A stretch of 64,000 nucleotides of DNA, taken from positions 2,356,001-2,420,000 of the forward strand of contig NZ_CP142016.1 of assembly GCF_035666175.1 (NCBI RefSeq), read 5' to 3'. The stretch is from Riemerella anatipestifer. GTDB lineage: Bacteria; Bacteroidota; Bacteroidia; Flavobacteriales; Weeksellaceae. The notes beneath the pieces were generated by a model. That model did not search any database. It was given only the letters and a program-made list of their open reading frames with translations, and had not been told where the DNA came from. The first letter of the stretch is position 1, and each line of letters opens with the position of its first letter. A program made the position numbers and the translations under genes. Shown piece by piece: positions 27,476 to 34,714 of this stretch.

Positions 27476-28471
27476 TATATAAAACCCGTTGTGCATTATG
27501 AAATGAAAAAAACAAGAGTTGTTTATTAGACTGAAAATCAGTATATTGTTTTTGCTATAAAACGATATAAATGAACAACATAGAGCAAATATATGAAAGA
27601 ATTTTGGAAGTTTTAGGACTTTTTTCAGAAAATCAACTGATTAGTTATCAGAGAAGAACACCTAAAATGAGCGATTTAGAAGTCATAAGTCTTAATATTA
27701 CTGCTGAATACTTGAGTATTGATAGCGAATTACAGTTATTTAGAAAATTGCCAAACTCTCTGATAAACAAAATTGAAAGAAGTGTTTACAATAAGCGAAA
27801 ACGAAGACTATCCCTACAAACAGAGCAAATTAGACAGCGTATTTCGATGGAGTTCAATGAGTTTGAAGATATTTTTATCGTTGATAGCATGCCAATGAAA
27901 GTTTGTGAAAATGCTCGTTCTACTCGTTCAAAAATTTGTAAAGAGCAATCCTATTCTTCACCAACATATGGTTATTGTGCTTCACAGAAATTATATTTCT
28001 ATGGCTATAAACTACACGCAGTATGTTCTTTAAATGGTGTGATTAAGAATTTTGATATAAGCCCTGCATCCGTTCACGACATCCACTATTTAAAAGATAT
28101 TGGTGAGCAAATGCGAAACTGTACTTTAATTGGAGATAGAGGCTATTTATCAGCAAAAGTTCAAATAGATTTATTTAACTATGCTAATATTAAATTAGAT
28201 ACACCAATGAGAAGTAATCAGAAAGATTATATTCCTCAATTTTCATTGTACAAGAAAAAGCGAAAACGAATTGAGACATTTTTCTCTCAACTTTGCGACC
28301 AATTTATGATTAAAAGAAACTATGCTAAAACTTTTGAAGGCTTTAAAACAAGGATAATCAGTAAAATAACCGCCGCAACGGTTATTCAATATATCAATAA
28401 ATTTATCTTCCAAAGAAAATTAAATCATCTAAAAATCAGTATTATTTAAAATGCACAACGAGTTATATAAA
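27476..28471. mobile_element. IS982-family insertion sequence with 8-bp target duplication
   Basis: The element spans 27484-28463 (980 bp). The left end reads ACCCGTTGTGCATT and the right end, reverse complemented, ACTCGTTGTGCATT: terminal inverted repeats differing at one of 14 bases. The 8-bp sequence TATATAAA flanks it on both sides (27476-27483 and 28464-28471), the expected target-site duplication. One transposase gene fills the inside. Intact ends, duplication and transposase indicate a recent and probably active insertion. It resembles the Riemerella element ISRa1 as far as I recall, which I cannot confirm. Confidence 0.9.
27571..28449 (+). CDS. IS982-family transposase
   Basis: A 292-residue DDE transposase. 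The catalytic residues can be placed at D105 (IVDSMPMKVC), D189 (LIGDRGYLS) and E235 (RKRIETFFSQL), the IS982 spacing. The N-terminal part (DLEVISLNITAEYLSID) is the helical DNA-binding region of the family, and YGYKLHAVC precedes the second block. The length fits a complete family member, no frameshift is seen, and it ends 14 bases inside the right inverted repeat. It cuts and pastes or copies the element that surrounds it. Confidence 0.93.
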   Translation: MNNIEQIYERILEVLGLFSENQLISYQRRTPKMSDLEVISLNITAEYLSIDSELQLFRKLPNSLINKIERSVYNKRKRRLSLQTEQIRQRISMEFNEFEDIFIVDSMPMKVCENARSTRSKICKEQSYSSPTYGYCASQKLYFYGYKLHAVCSLNGVIKNFDISPASVHDIHYLKDIGEQMRNCTLIGDRGYLSAKVQIDLFNYANIKLDTPMRSNQKDYIPQFSLYKKKRKRIETFFSQLCDQFMIKRNYAKTFEGFKTRIISKITAATVIQYINKFIFQRKLNHLKISII

Positions 28472-28634
28472 ATATAAAAGGATAAAAATGGAGAATTGTT
28501 CATCTTTTTTTAGGTCTGGTGAAAGCATCTTTATTATGATGAAGCAGGTTTTGTAAAGTTATGTTATATTTGTCCCAGTGATTTTAGGGGGACTAATGAC
28601 CAGATTTTGCTTACTAATTGTGAAATAGATAAAG

Positions 28635-29210
28635 ATGATACAGAAAGACAAAAGAAAGAAACAAGCTACGCTACTTAGGAATTTTAGAAAAATACATAGG
28701 ATAACAGGAGCTTTACTATTTGTATTTTTCTTTTTTATATCCGTTTCGGGGCTTCTGTTGGGTTGGAAAAAGCATAGTGGTGGGTTTATTCTGTCTAAAT
28801 CCTACAAAGGTACTTCCACCGAACTCAAAGACTGGCTTCCGTTGGACAGTCTGCACCGTAATGCTTGTAAAATATTGCACGATTCTATTTCGCCAGACTT
28901 ATCTCTTGAGTTGGATAGGATAGATGTTCGCAAGGATAAGGGTATGGTAAAGTTTGTATTCAGTCATCATTTTTGGGGCGTTCAGCTTGATGGTTCTACG
29001 GGAAAGCTATTGCATATTGAACGGAGGCGGTCGGATTATCTTGAAAAAATCCACGATGGCTCCATTATCGACTTTTATTTGGGAACCGATGGCAGTCCGT
29101 TTAAACTGATATACACCACCGTCATGGGGATTGCTCTTTTGATATTTACGATTACAGGCTTTTGGCTTTGGTATGGTCCTAAAAGAATGAGAAAGACTGC
29201 CAGACAATAA
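28635..29210 (+). CDS. PepSY-domain/PepSY-associated transmembrane protein
   Basis: A 191-residue inner-membrane protein with helices near 28-48 (GALLFVFFFFISVSGLLLGW) and 160-182 (VMGIALLIFTITGFWLWYG), and a periplasmic PepSY-like domain between. The opening FRKIHRITGALLF and the ending GFWLWYGPKR are characteristic of PepSY-TM proteins, often ferric reductases or iron-utilisation accessories next to TonB receptors. A TATATTTG -7-like box lies at 28565-28572. It is the first gene after the insertion sequence, so it may once have been closer to the metal-uptake operon, though a gene of the opposite strand lies between. Confidence 0.8.
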   Translation: MIQKDKRKKQATLLRNFRKIHRITGALLFVFFFFISVSGLLLGWKKHSGGFILSKSYKGTSTELKDWLPLDSLHRNACKILHDSISPDLSLELDRIDVRKDKGMVKFVFSHHFWGVQLDGSTGKLLHIERRRSDYLEKIHDGSIIDFYLGTDGSPFKLIYTTVMGIALLIFTITGFWLWYGPKRMRKTARQ

Positions 29211-29228
29211 AATCCCAACACTTATAAT

Positions 29229-29268
29229 AAATCAAGGCTGGTTCTGTGTAAAACCAGCCTTGATTTTA
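29229..29268. terminator. Terminator hairpin after the PepSY gene
   Basis: A perfect 15-bp stem (aaatcaaggctggtt at 29229-29243 and aaccagccttgattt at 29252-29266) with an 8-nt loop. It lies 18 bases after the PepSY stop and ends in a T-rich tract. Confidence 0.85.
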
Positions 29269-29270
29269 TC

Positions 29271-29312
29271 TAAAAGGAGGCTTCTAATTGGTAAAGAGGA
29301 AGCCTCCTTTTA
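29271..29312. terminator. Second terminator-like hairpin
   Basis: A perfect 14-bp stem (taaaaggaggcttc at 29271-29284 and gaagcctccttttA at 29299-29312) with a 14-nt loop, only a few bases after the first hairpin. It is symmetrical enough to act in both directions. Confidence 0.7.
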
Positions 29313-29404
29313 CCCGAAAAGACGCTTCCTTTTGTAATGCCTATGGATAGGGACTTTACACCGTCGGGCTTAGAGGTCAGATATACTATATATTATAACC
29401 ACTT

Positions 29405-29570
29405 AGCTATTATCAACAGTCTGCCGAGCAAAGGTAAGTTTAGGGAGTGCCCCCGTAGCGGTATTGGGAGCGATAGCTTCCAAATAGCAGGGGGCTGTCC
29501 CGTGTCGAAGACAAACCCAACCTTTGCTCTTGAATTTTTCGTCCTTTTGTTTCAAGACAAAAGGACATAC
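29405..29570. repeat. Structured intergenic element, possible repetitive extragenic sequence
   Basis: GCCCCC and GGGGGC arms near 29450-29500 enclose an inner hairpin, TTGGGAGC-gata-GCTTCCAA. Further on, a perfect 10-bp stem gtccttttgt/acaaaaggac lies at 29541-29566. The block is visibly richer in G and C than its surroundings and does not code convincingly. Confidence 0.45.
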
Positions 29571-29683
29571 ATACACTTTATCGTTTTGAAACAAACTTAA
29601 CACAGTACTTCTGTTTTGCTCCCACTACCAATGCTTATACAAAGACAAGTTGAAATTACTAAACCCCACCTTTAGTTTATGTA

Positions 29684-29723
29684 AAAACCTGCTGTACTTT
29701 TATCCCAAACCACGGCAGGTTTT
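29684..29723. terminator. Hairpin with aacctgc/gcaggtt stem
   Basis: A 9-bp stem (aaaacctgc at 29684-29692 and gcaggtttt at 29715-29723) with a long loop of about 22 bases, beside a second hairpin sharing part of its stem sequence. Confidence 0.5.
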
Positions 29724-29727
29724 ATAC

Positions 29728-29770
29728 AAAACTACCGCAAGTTTCAAGAGAAACCTGCGGTAGTTTTTTT
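29728..29770. terminator. Terminator hairpin downstream of the HU-like gene
   Basis: A 12-bp stem (aaaactaccgca at 29728-29739 and tgcggtagtttt at 29756-29767), extended inward by GTTT/AAAC, then a T run at 29764-29770. It can end transcription in the plus direction and, with its A/T flanks, probably that of the HU-like gene on the minus strand. Confidence 0.7.
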
Positions 29771-29791
29771 AAGGCGTATAGATAGGATGGG

Positions 29792-30178
29792 TTACTTCAT
29801 TTTTTCAAAGCCTGCTGCCGTCATACTATCTAAGATGCGTTTACCGGGGCGATAGTTTACGCCTACCGATTTAATAAGGCTTTGATTAAAATCTTTCTCC
29901 GTAGCTGCTCCGCCACTGCTTAGGGTAGGATAGAGGGTGCCTAACTTTTCTAAACGAACCATATAGCCATTGGCTAAGGCTTCTTGGGCTACATTTTCTA
30001 AAGCAACCAATACTCCTTTGATATCCGCCTCACTTAGAGCAGAGAATTTTTCTATTTGTTTTACCATATCGTCTATGGAGAGCTCGCCTGCACTTACAGC
30101 TTGGGCATACCATTTTTTAATGCCACCACCTGCTACCCCAGGCTGTGGTTTTTCTACTACTGTGAATTTTATTGCCAT
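29792..30178 (-). CDS. HU-like (HU-HIG) DNA-binding protein
   Basis: A 128-residue protein of the Bacteroidetes HU-HIG branch: an HU/IHF-like fold with extended N-terminus. It opens MAIKFTVVEKPQPGVAGGGI, followed by two helices (ELSIDDMVKQIEKFSALSEA), the ADIKGVLVALENVAQEALANG helix, and the strand pair YMVRLEKLGTLYPTLSS. A basic C-terminus (NYRPGKRILDSM) follows. It should bind DNA as a dimer and shape the nucleoid; these genes are often found with surface or mobile loci. It is separated from the secreted-protein pair upstream by about 65 bases on the same strand, so it may share their transcript. Confidence 0.88.
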   Translation of the reverse strand: MAIKFTVVEKPQPGVAGGGIKKWYAQAVSAGELSIDDMVKQIEKFSALSEADIKGVLVALENVAQEALANGYMVRLEKLGTLYPTLSSGGAATEKDFNQSLIKSVGVNYRPGKRILDSMTAAGFEKMK

Positions 30179-30243
30179 AATTCTATTTTTAATGATTGTT
30201 GTTCTTTCAAAAAATTGAAATACACAACAAAGGAAAGGGTTAA

Positions 30244-32127
30244 CTATTTTACTAATAATAAGGCTTCTAGCTTCTGTAAACGAGCTTCCAATTCCTTATT
30301 TTTATTTTCCAAGGTTTCTATTCTTGTATCTTTAGCTTTCAACTCTTCTTTTTGAGCTTTTAAAGCTTTATCTTGCTCTATACTATGCAGATAAAGTTCT
30401 TCTATCTTCTCTACATTGGTAAGTTGAGTTGCCATAATATCTATATAACCTTGCTTTTTGATAGCTTCTGCGGACTGATACCCCGGTAAATGCCCGTTAG
30501 TTTTTACAAAATCTTCTACTTGGCTAAGGGTTTTAAAGCTATAATCTGCTTTAATGCTAGAAGTTCCTGTGTAATATTTTTGGAACACATAGTCTGGGAA
30601 AAGGGTAGCCCCATTAGTTCCCATAAAAGCTGATGCCTTTACTTTACCTGCAACTTCTAGTTTTTCTACTGGTGTATCTACGCCGACACCTACATTATCC
30701 CCAAAACGAACGGTTCCTAAACCTGTATAAATAGCATAGTTTTTAGTAGCTCCTTTATTTACATCATCTATATACAAACCGTACATTTCTCCTATTGTAG
30801 CTGTAGCATCATTAACAAAGAAATACCTTGCTCCATATAACTTATCTACGTTAGCTCCTGCATAAGTTCTGTTATAGTTATAAATACCATAATGTAACGG
30901 ATTTTTGCTGTTTTGACGGAAATAAGATGCTGATCTAATACCATTAGTCCCTGTCTCTACCGTAGCATTTTCTGAAACACTTACCACATTATCTATTCCA
31001 TACATTACTTTTACCGCGTGAGCAGGAACTACACCGCCAACAGAATTTTGTGAGCTTATAGTATTATTAATACCATAAATATTACCAATAGTTCCATAAT
31101 TACTTGAATTAGCTATCCTAGCTCCATAAGAAGATGTGATAGTACCGTAGTTTCCAGTAGTAACATCAATTCCTCTTAAAGTCCCCACATTAGCTTGAGT
31201 AATATCCACCCTACCATTTAGAGCATTCACTCTTCCCCCTGTTAATCTTTCTATAGTAATATTTGATCTTAAAGCAGCTGTAAACTCACTTCCTTCTATA
31301 CTAGAAATATTACTGGTTGTAAGATTATCTGCTGTAATTAATCTAAAGCTATTTCCTAAATAACTTTTTTTATTTGTACTTGTGGTATTATTTCTTTCTG
31401 CATGCTCATTTTGAAGTAAATATAAATTTGAAGCATATCTATAGGCGCCTGTAGGAGAGCCATTTGTAGAACCTATATGTGATACGGTTGGTAAAACCTT
31501 AGAATCAACTATCGTCAAATGTGGTATTTCATTCGTAGGTATCCCCATTCCTCCACTTGTCCATATATCATCAGTTGTATTACCTCCACCTAAATTCGTT
31601 AAAAACATACCTGTATTTGTCTTATAGGCTACAGTATCCCCATTAGCATCAGCTGGTTTTAGATAAGTTTCCGTAACTCCATTATTATCTCTCTGAGCCC
31701 AAAGTTGGTCGTTAGCTTGGGAGTCACTTAGCCTCACCCATTTTCCTTCAGAAACTGTTTGGTTGGTAGCTCCATTAGGATTAGAGAAATAGTAGAATCC
31801 TGGGGCTACATCTACTACTTTACCTTGGGTATTAGCGTCCGAACCTGTTTTCCCTGTAGCGGTGTTATAAACCACTACACCATCAAATCCCGATAATGTT
31901 ACCTCATCGGTAACCACCTTTAAATCAAACTTAAACTGTGTTAAATCGGTTTTAGGAAAACCTAACAACTTTCCTTTAGAAACATCTGCTTGACCTTGAA
32001 AATTACTTGCATCAAGAAAGTAATTGGTATCAAATAAGCTTTTAGAAATTTCTCCATTGGATAGTACTTGGGCTTGAGCTATTGTACAAGTTCCTAATGC
32101 TAATGCCAGTATTGTTATTTTTTTCAT
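30244..32127 (-). CDS. Secreted tail-fibre-style protein with C-terminal coiled coil
   Basis: A 627-residue exported protein (signal MKKITILALALGTCTIAQAQ). The body is made of repetitive beta-strands rich in G, N, T and S. The end follows the Bacteroidetes pattern seen before S74-like or tail-fibre endings: GVGVDTPVEKLEVAGKVKA near 475-495, then FVKTNGHLPGYQSAEAIKKQ, and a long heptad-like coiled coil (EELYLHSIEQDKALKAQKEE onwards) to residue 627. Such proteins are probably trimeric fibres at the surface; function is unknown. It lies 29 bases after the gene below, forming an operon. No T9SS sorting domain is seen. Confidence 0.7.
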   Translation of the reverse strand: MKKITILALALGTCTIAQAQVLSNGEISKSLFDTNYFLDASNFQGQADVSKGKLLGFPKTDLTQFKFDLKVVTDEVTLSGFDGVVVYNTATGKTGSDANTQGKVVDVAPGFYYFSNPNGATNQTVSEGKWVRLSDSQANDQLWAQRDNNGVTETYLKPADANGDTVAYKTNTGMFLTNLGGGNTTDDIWTSGGMGIPTNEIPHLTIVDSKVLPTVSHIGSTNGSPTGAYRYASNLYLLQNEHAERNNTTSTNKKSYLGNSFRLITADNLTTSNISSIEGSEFTAALRSNITIERLTGGRVNALNGRVDITQANVGTLRGIDVTTGNYGTITSSYGARIANSSNYGTIGNIYGINNTISSQNSVGGVVPAHAVKVMYGIDNVVSVSENATVETGTNGIRSASYFRQNSKNPLHYGIYNYNRTYAGANVDKLYGARYFFVNDATATIGEMYGLYIDDVNKGATKNYAIYTGLGTVRFGDNVGVGVDTPVEKLEVAGKVKASAFMGTNGATLFPDYVFQKYYTGTSSIKADYSFKTLSQVEDFVKTNGHLPGYQSAEAIKKQGYIDIMATQLTNVEKIEELYLHSIEQDKALKAQKEELKAKDTRIETLENKNKELEARLQKLEALLLVK

Positions 32128-32156
32128 TTTGTCTGTTTTTTTATGTTAATAAATGA

Positions 32157-32834
32157 CTAGTTTCTACCTCCTATAAGATACCATTTAGCTCCATCAGACC
32201 AAACCATTTGAGCTGAACTTGCAGTAATAGATGAGGTTTCTGATGGGAAATCCACCCCATTAGTCCCTGTATAGTTAAGCGTCCCCCCTGTAGAATTTTT
32301 AAAGTGAATAATTGCTCCTTTATGTGCACTAGGTGCTGGGAGTTTTAACGCTCCTGCATTAGTTGTAAACTCATAGAAATCAGCTAAACCTATTTCTTTA
32401 CCAGAAGAAATTCCTCCTTCTTTTGTCCACTCATAACTTGGAGATACCGTTTGCCCCAATCTTGCGGTAAACTCTTTAGTTGTAGAAGCCGCTCCTACTT
32501 TTACCCACTTAATAGCAGTTTTATCAAAGTAGTAAAACCCTTTACCATTGTAATTAGATGTAGTACCTGTAGCATTAGCTGCCCCAGAACCAATGAATAA
32601 TAAAGTACCATCTTCTAGCCCTGTACCCATATTTTCGGCTCTGTCTGCACTTACATTTGGGATTAAAATCCCCTCTTTGGTATTTCCACTTTTGTTAGCA
32701 TCAGATATTTGAATCTCTAATGTTGCATTAGGATAAGGAGTATTGATACCCACTTTACCATTGTATTGTCCGTAAGCTACTAAGCCTAAACCTAAAAAGG
32801 CGAATACACTCAATTTTGTCGTTTTTGTTGTCAT
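32157..32834 (-). CDS. Secreted hypothetical protein (VGINTPYPNATLEI type)
   Basis: A 225-residue exported protein (signal MTTKTTKLSVFAFLGLGLVAYG, cut before QYNGK). It has the recurring Bacteroidetes opening GKVGINTPYPNATLEI, then KEGILIPNVSADRAENMG and GKGFYYFDKTAIKWVKVG, all seen in secreted fibre-like or adhesin-like proteins. The neighbour downstream shares this style (GVDTPVEKLEV), so the two likely act together on the surface. The C-terminal half looks like a separate beta domain ending MVWSDGAKWYLIGGRN. Function unknown. It is the first gene of a two-gene unit whose upstream region holds the TG repeat. Confidence 0.7.
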   Translation of the reverse strand: MTTKTTKLSVFAFLGLGLVAYGQYNGKVGINTPYPNATLEIQISDANKSGNTKEGILIPNVSADRAENMGTGLEDGTLLFIGSGAANATGTTSNYNGKGFYYFDKTAIKWVKVGAASTTKEFTARLGQTVSPSYEWTKEGGISSGKEIGLADFYEFTTNAGALKLPAPSAHKGAIIHFKNSTGGTLNYTGTNGVDFPSETSSITASSAQMVWSDGAKWYLIGGRN

Positions 32835-33248
32835 AAAATTTAATTTTAAAATTGTTGATATTTAAAGTTTATAGATATTGGATTTTAGACTTTAGATTTA
32901 AGGGTTGAGGTGATACTAGGTTCTAATATCTCACCTCTAAGTTCTAACCTAAAAAAACGCCTTCCCCCTCTAAACACACACAAAACGAGAGGAAAGGCTA
33001 ATACAGAAAGAGCAAAATACTCCCCCTGAACACTAAAAGCACCTAACAAGAACGACCATATTATTAGACAAAACAATGGTGCTTTTAGCATGTATTTATG
33101 AAAGCTAAAATTAGAATAGGATAAACGCCAAAAGCCCCCAACAAAAGTTGTTGGAAGAAGTCTATTAAGCCCAAATTTAGGACTAATGATTAACGATGAA
33201 AATCTATATAAAAAGTAATATAATAGAACGCGTAGGCACGGTACTATT

Positions 33249-33273
33249 TGTGTGTGTGTGTGTGTGTGTGTGT
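33249..33273. repeat. (TG)12 dinucleotide microsatellite
   Basis: Twelve uninterrupted TG units at 33249-33272 plus one more T. It lies about 415 bases upstream of the start of the secreted-protein gene at 32834 and about 140 bases after the end of the glycosyltransferase gene, both on the minus strand. Confidence 0.95.
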
Positions 33274-33275
33274 AC

Positions 33276-33300
33276 AATTATTTGGAACAACCAAATAATT
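33276..33300. repeat. Perfect inverted repeat next to the TG tract
   Basis: aattatttgg at 33276-33285 and ccaaataatt at 33291-33300 form a 10-bp stem with a 5-nt loop (aacaa). GTAC lies on both outer sides. There is no T run in the minus direction, so it is not a typical terminator of the glycosyltransferase gene. Confidence 0.75.
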
Positions 33301-33412
33301 GAGGTACTTTTTTACACTTAGTTGTATGTTTTTGATATAGTGGGCCATAAAACTGGGACAAATGTATAAGCTATTTTTTAGATATGCAAGTTTTAGGAGC
33401 TTGTTTTTTCTT

Positions 33413-34714
33413 TCAGAGGATACCATTATCCAATAGTTTTGCTAAAGACAGGGCTAAATTTTTTCTAGAAAAAGCAGAAATATCTTGTGGAGTTTTAGTA
33501 AAATCGGTTTGTTTCCAAAGTTGGTATTGCTGTAATAAATACTGCTTTAAAGAAGTTTTGTCTTGGTAAGAAAAATGTTTGCCCGTTTGGGTTTCTTCTA
33601 ATATCTTCTCTACATCAGCTTGGGCAGGTCCAAAGGAAATAATGGTATTTCCAGAAGCAAGATACTCAAATATTTTACCAGGGATAATCCCTTTAGAAGT
33701 CTCTTGAGGGAAGTTCGTTATCAGAAGTAGTGTAGAATGGTGCATCTCTTCCACGGCTTTATGGTGTGGGAGGTATCCTAAATCGTTAATATGGTTTTTA
33801 AGAGGCGTGTGTTCCCAACTTTCGGAGATTTTGGCATCAATTCTACCCACCAGTTTTAGCTCAAAGTCTGCTTTAAAATCGGTAAATTCACTAATAAGTT
33901 CGTTCAGCGTTTCCCATAATATTTCGGGGTTTCGCAGTTGCTCTAATACTCCAATATAGCTTAATGTAAATTTGGTTTTGGGCTTTCTTTCGGTGATATT
34001 AAGAGCTTCAGAATCGTAACCATTGGTAATACATACCGCATTTGCTCCTTTTTTTCTAAAGTTTTCGGCATCGGTGTAGCTGGTAGCAAGGGTAATATCC
34101 GCATGATTAAATACCTTCTGCTCCAGTTCTCGATGTTTTCTATCGGCTATTTTGGAGAGTTTAAGGTGTTTGTAGTAGGATATTTCTGTCCATGGGTCAC
34201 GGAAATCGGCAATCCATTTTAATTTTGGGAACTCTTTCTTGAGTTTAAGCCCAATTAAGTGCAGGGAGTGTGGTGGTCCTGTAGTTACCAAGGCATCAAA
34301 ATGATGTTCCTTCAAATACTTTTTTAGAAACTTTACCGAAGGATTTACCCAAAATACTCTAGCATCAGGAATAAAAAAGTTTCCTCTTATCCAAATAGAA
34401 AGTTTAGAATTCCAACTTTGATTAGTGCCAATATCAAACTGTCCTGTCTTAAATTTTTTGTTGTTTTTGTTGAGTTTTTCGGCAATTTGGTAAGGCTCCC
34501 AGATTTTTGTTTTTATAATATCAATATCCTTTGGTACTTCCTTTAGCAGGCTGTTGTCTAATAAAGGATAGCTTGGATTTTCTGGAACAAATAAGGTAGG
34601 TTGCCACCCAAATTCTGGGAGGTATTTGGCGAATTTGAGCCATCGTTGCACCCCTGGACCTCCAGCGGGAGGCCAGTAGTAAGAGATAATGAGTATTTTT
34701 TTAGGCTGTGGCAT
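33413..34714 (-). CDS. Glycosyltransferase, group 4 / GT-B type
   Basis: A 433-residue cytosolic GT-B glycosyltransferase, with the N-terminal domain of the group-4 type: KKILIISYYWPPAGGPGVQRW, then the acceptor-side segment ALVTTGPPHSLHLIGLKLKK and IADFRDPWTEISYY. The C-terminal part has LSYIGVLEQLRNPEILWETL and a donor-binding KIFEYLASGNTIISFGP. It would transfer a sugar onto a lipid-linked or surface glycan (LPS, capsule or glycoprotein), acceptor unknown. It overlaps the yfhO-like gene by 14 bases and is expressed from the same transcript. YfhO family proteins are linked to glycosylation of envelope polymers, so the pairing makes sense. Confidence 0.9.
   Translation of the reverse strand: MPQPKKILIISYYWPPAGGPGVQRWLKFAKYLPEFGWQPTLFVPENPSYPLLDNSLLKEVPKDIDIIKTKIWEPYQIAEKLNKNNKKFKTGQFDIGTNQSWNSKLSIWIRGNFFIPDARVFWVNPSVKFLKKYLKEHHFDALVTTGPPHSLHLIGLKLKKEFPKLKWIADFRDPWTEISYYKHLKLSKIADRKHRELEQKVFNHADITLATSYTDAENFRKKGANAVCITNGYDSEALNITERKPKTKFTLSYIGVLEQLRNPEILWETLNELISEFTDFKADFELKLVGRIDAKISESWEHTPLKNHINDLGYLPHHKAVEEMHHSTLLLITNFPQETSKGIIPGKIFEYLASGNTIISFGPAQADVEKILEETQTGKHFSYQDKTSLKQYLLQQYQLWKQTDFTKTPQDISAFSRKNLALSLAKLLDNGIL

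Larger units (their letters stand above)
29211..29791. other. 580-base gene-free spacer with several hairpins and a GC-richer structured segment
   Basis: No convincing gene is present; the open frames on both strands here look like chance products. The content is: two strong hairpins at 29229-29312, a G/C-richer block at 29405-29570 with nested inverted repeats, and two more hairpins at 29684-29767. See the entries for each part. Confidence 0.7.
32835..33412. other. 578-base region upstream of the fibre genes, with microsatellite and inverted repeats
   Basis: No reliable gene. A 130-codon minus-strand frame (32885-33277) begins inside the TG repeat and has a hydrophobic stretch, but its composition is unlike the neighbouring genes and I do not call it. 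The region holds a (TG)12 tract at 33249-33272, a perfect inverted repeat at 33276-33300, and a weaker inverted repeat near 32960-32997 (ccttccccctct against agaggaaagg). It would contain the promoter of the 32834 gene. Confidence 0.6.

Noticed and set aside
29337-29603. Two opposing frames (87 and 66 codons) in the structured spacer
   Set aside because: They overlap each other on opposite strands inside the inverted-repeat element, lack good starts and show no protein-like pattern.
32885-33277. 130-codon minus-strand frame starting in the TG repeat as a gene
   Set aside because: Its first ten residues are repeat-encoded Thr-His pairs, composition is unlike neighbouring proteins, and no family pattern is seen. 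Kept only as part of the microsatellite finding.
33249-33300. TG tract and hairpin as a CRISPR or attachment site
   Set aside because: No repeat-spacer structure and no integrase or cas gene in the area.
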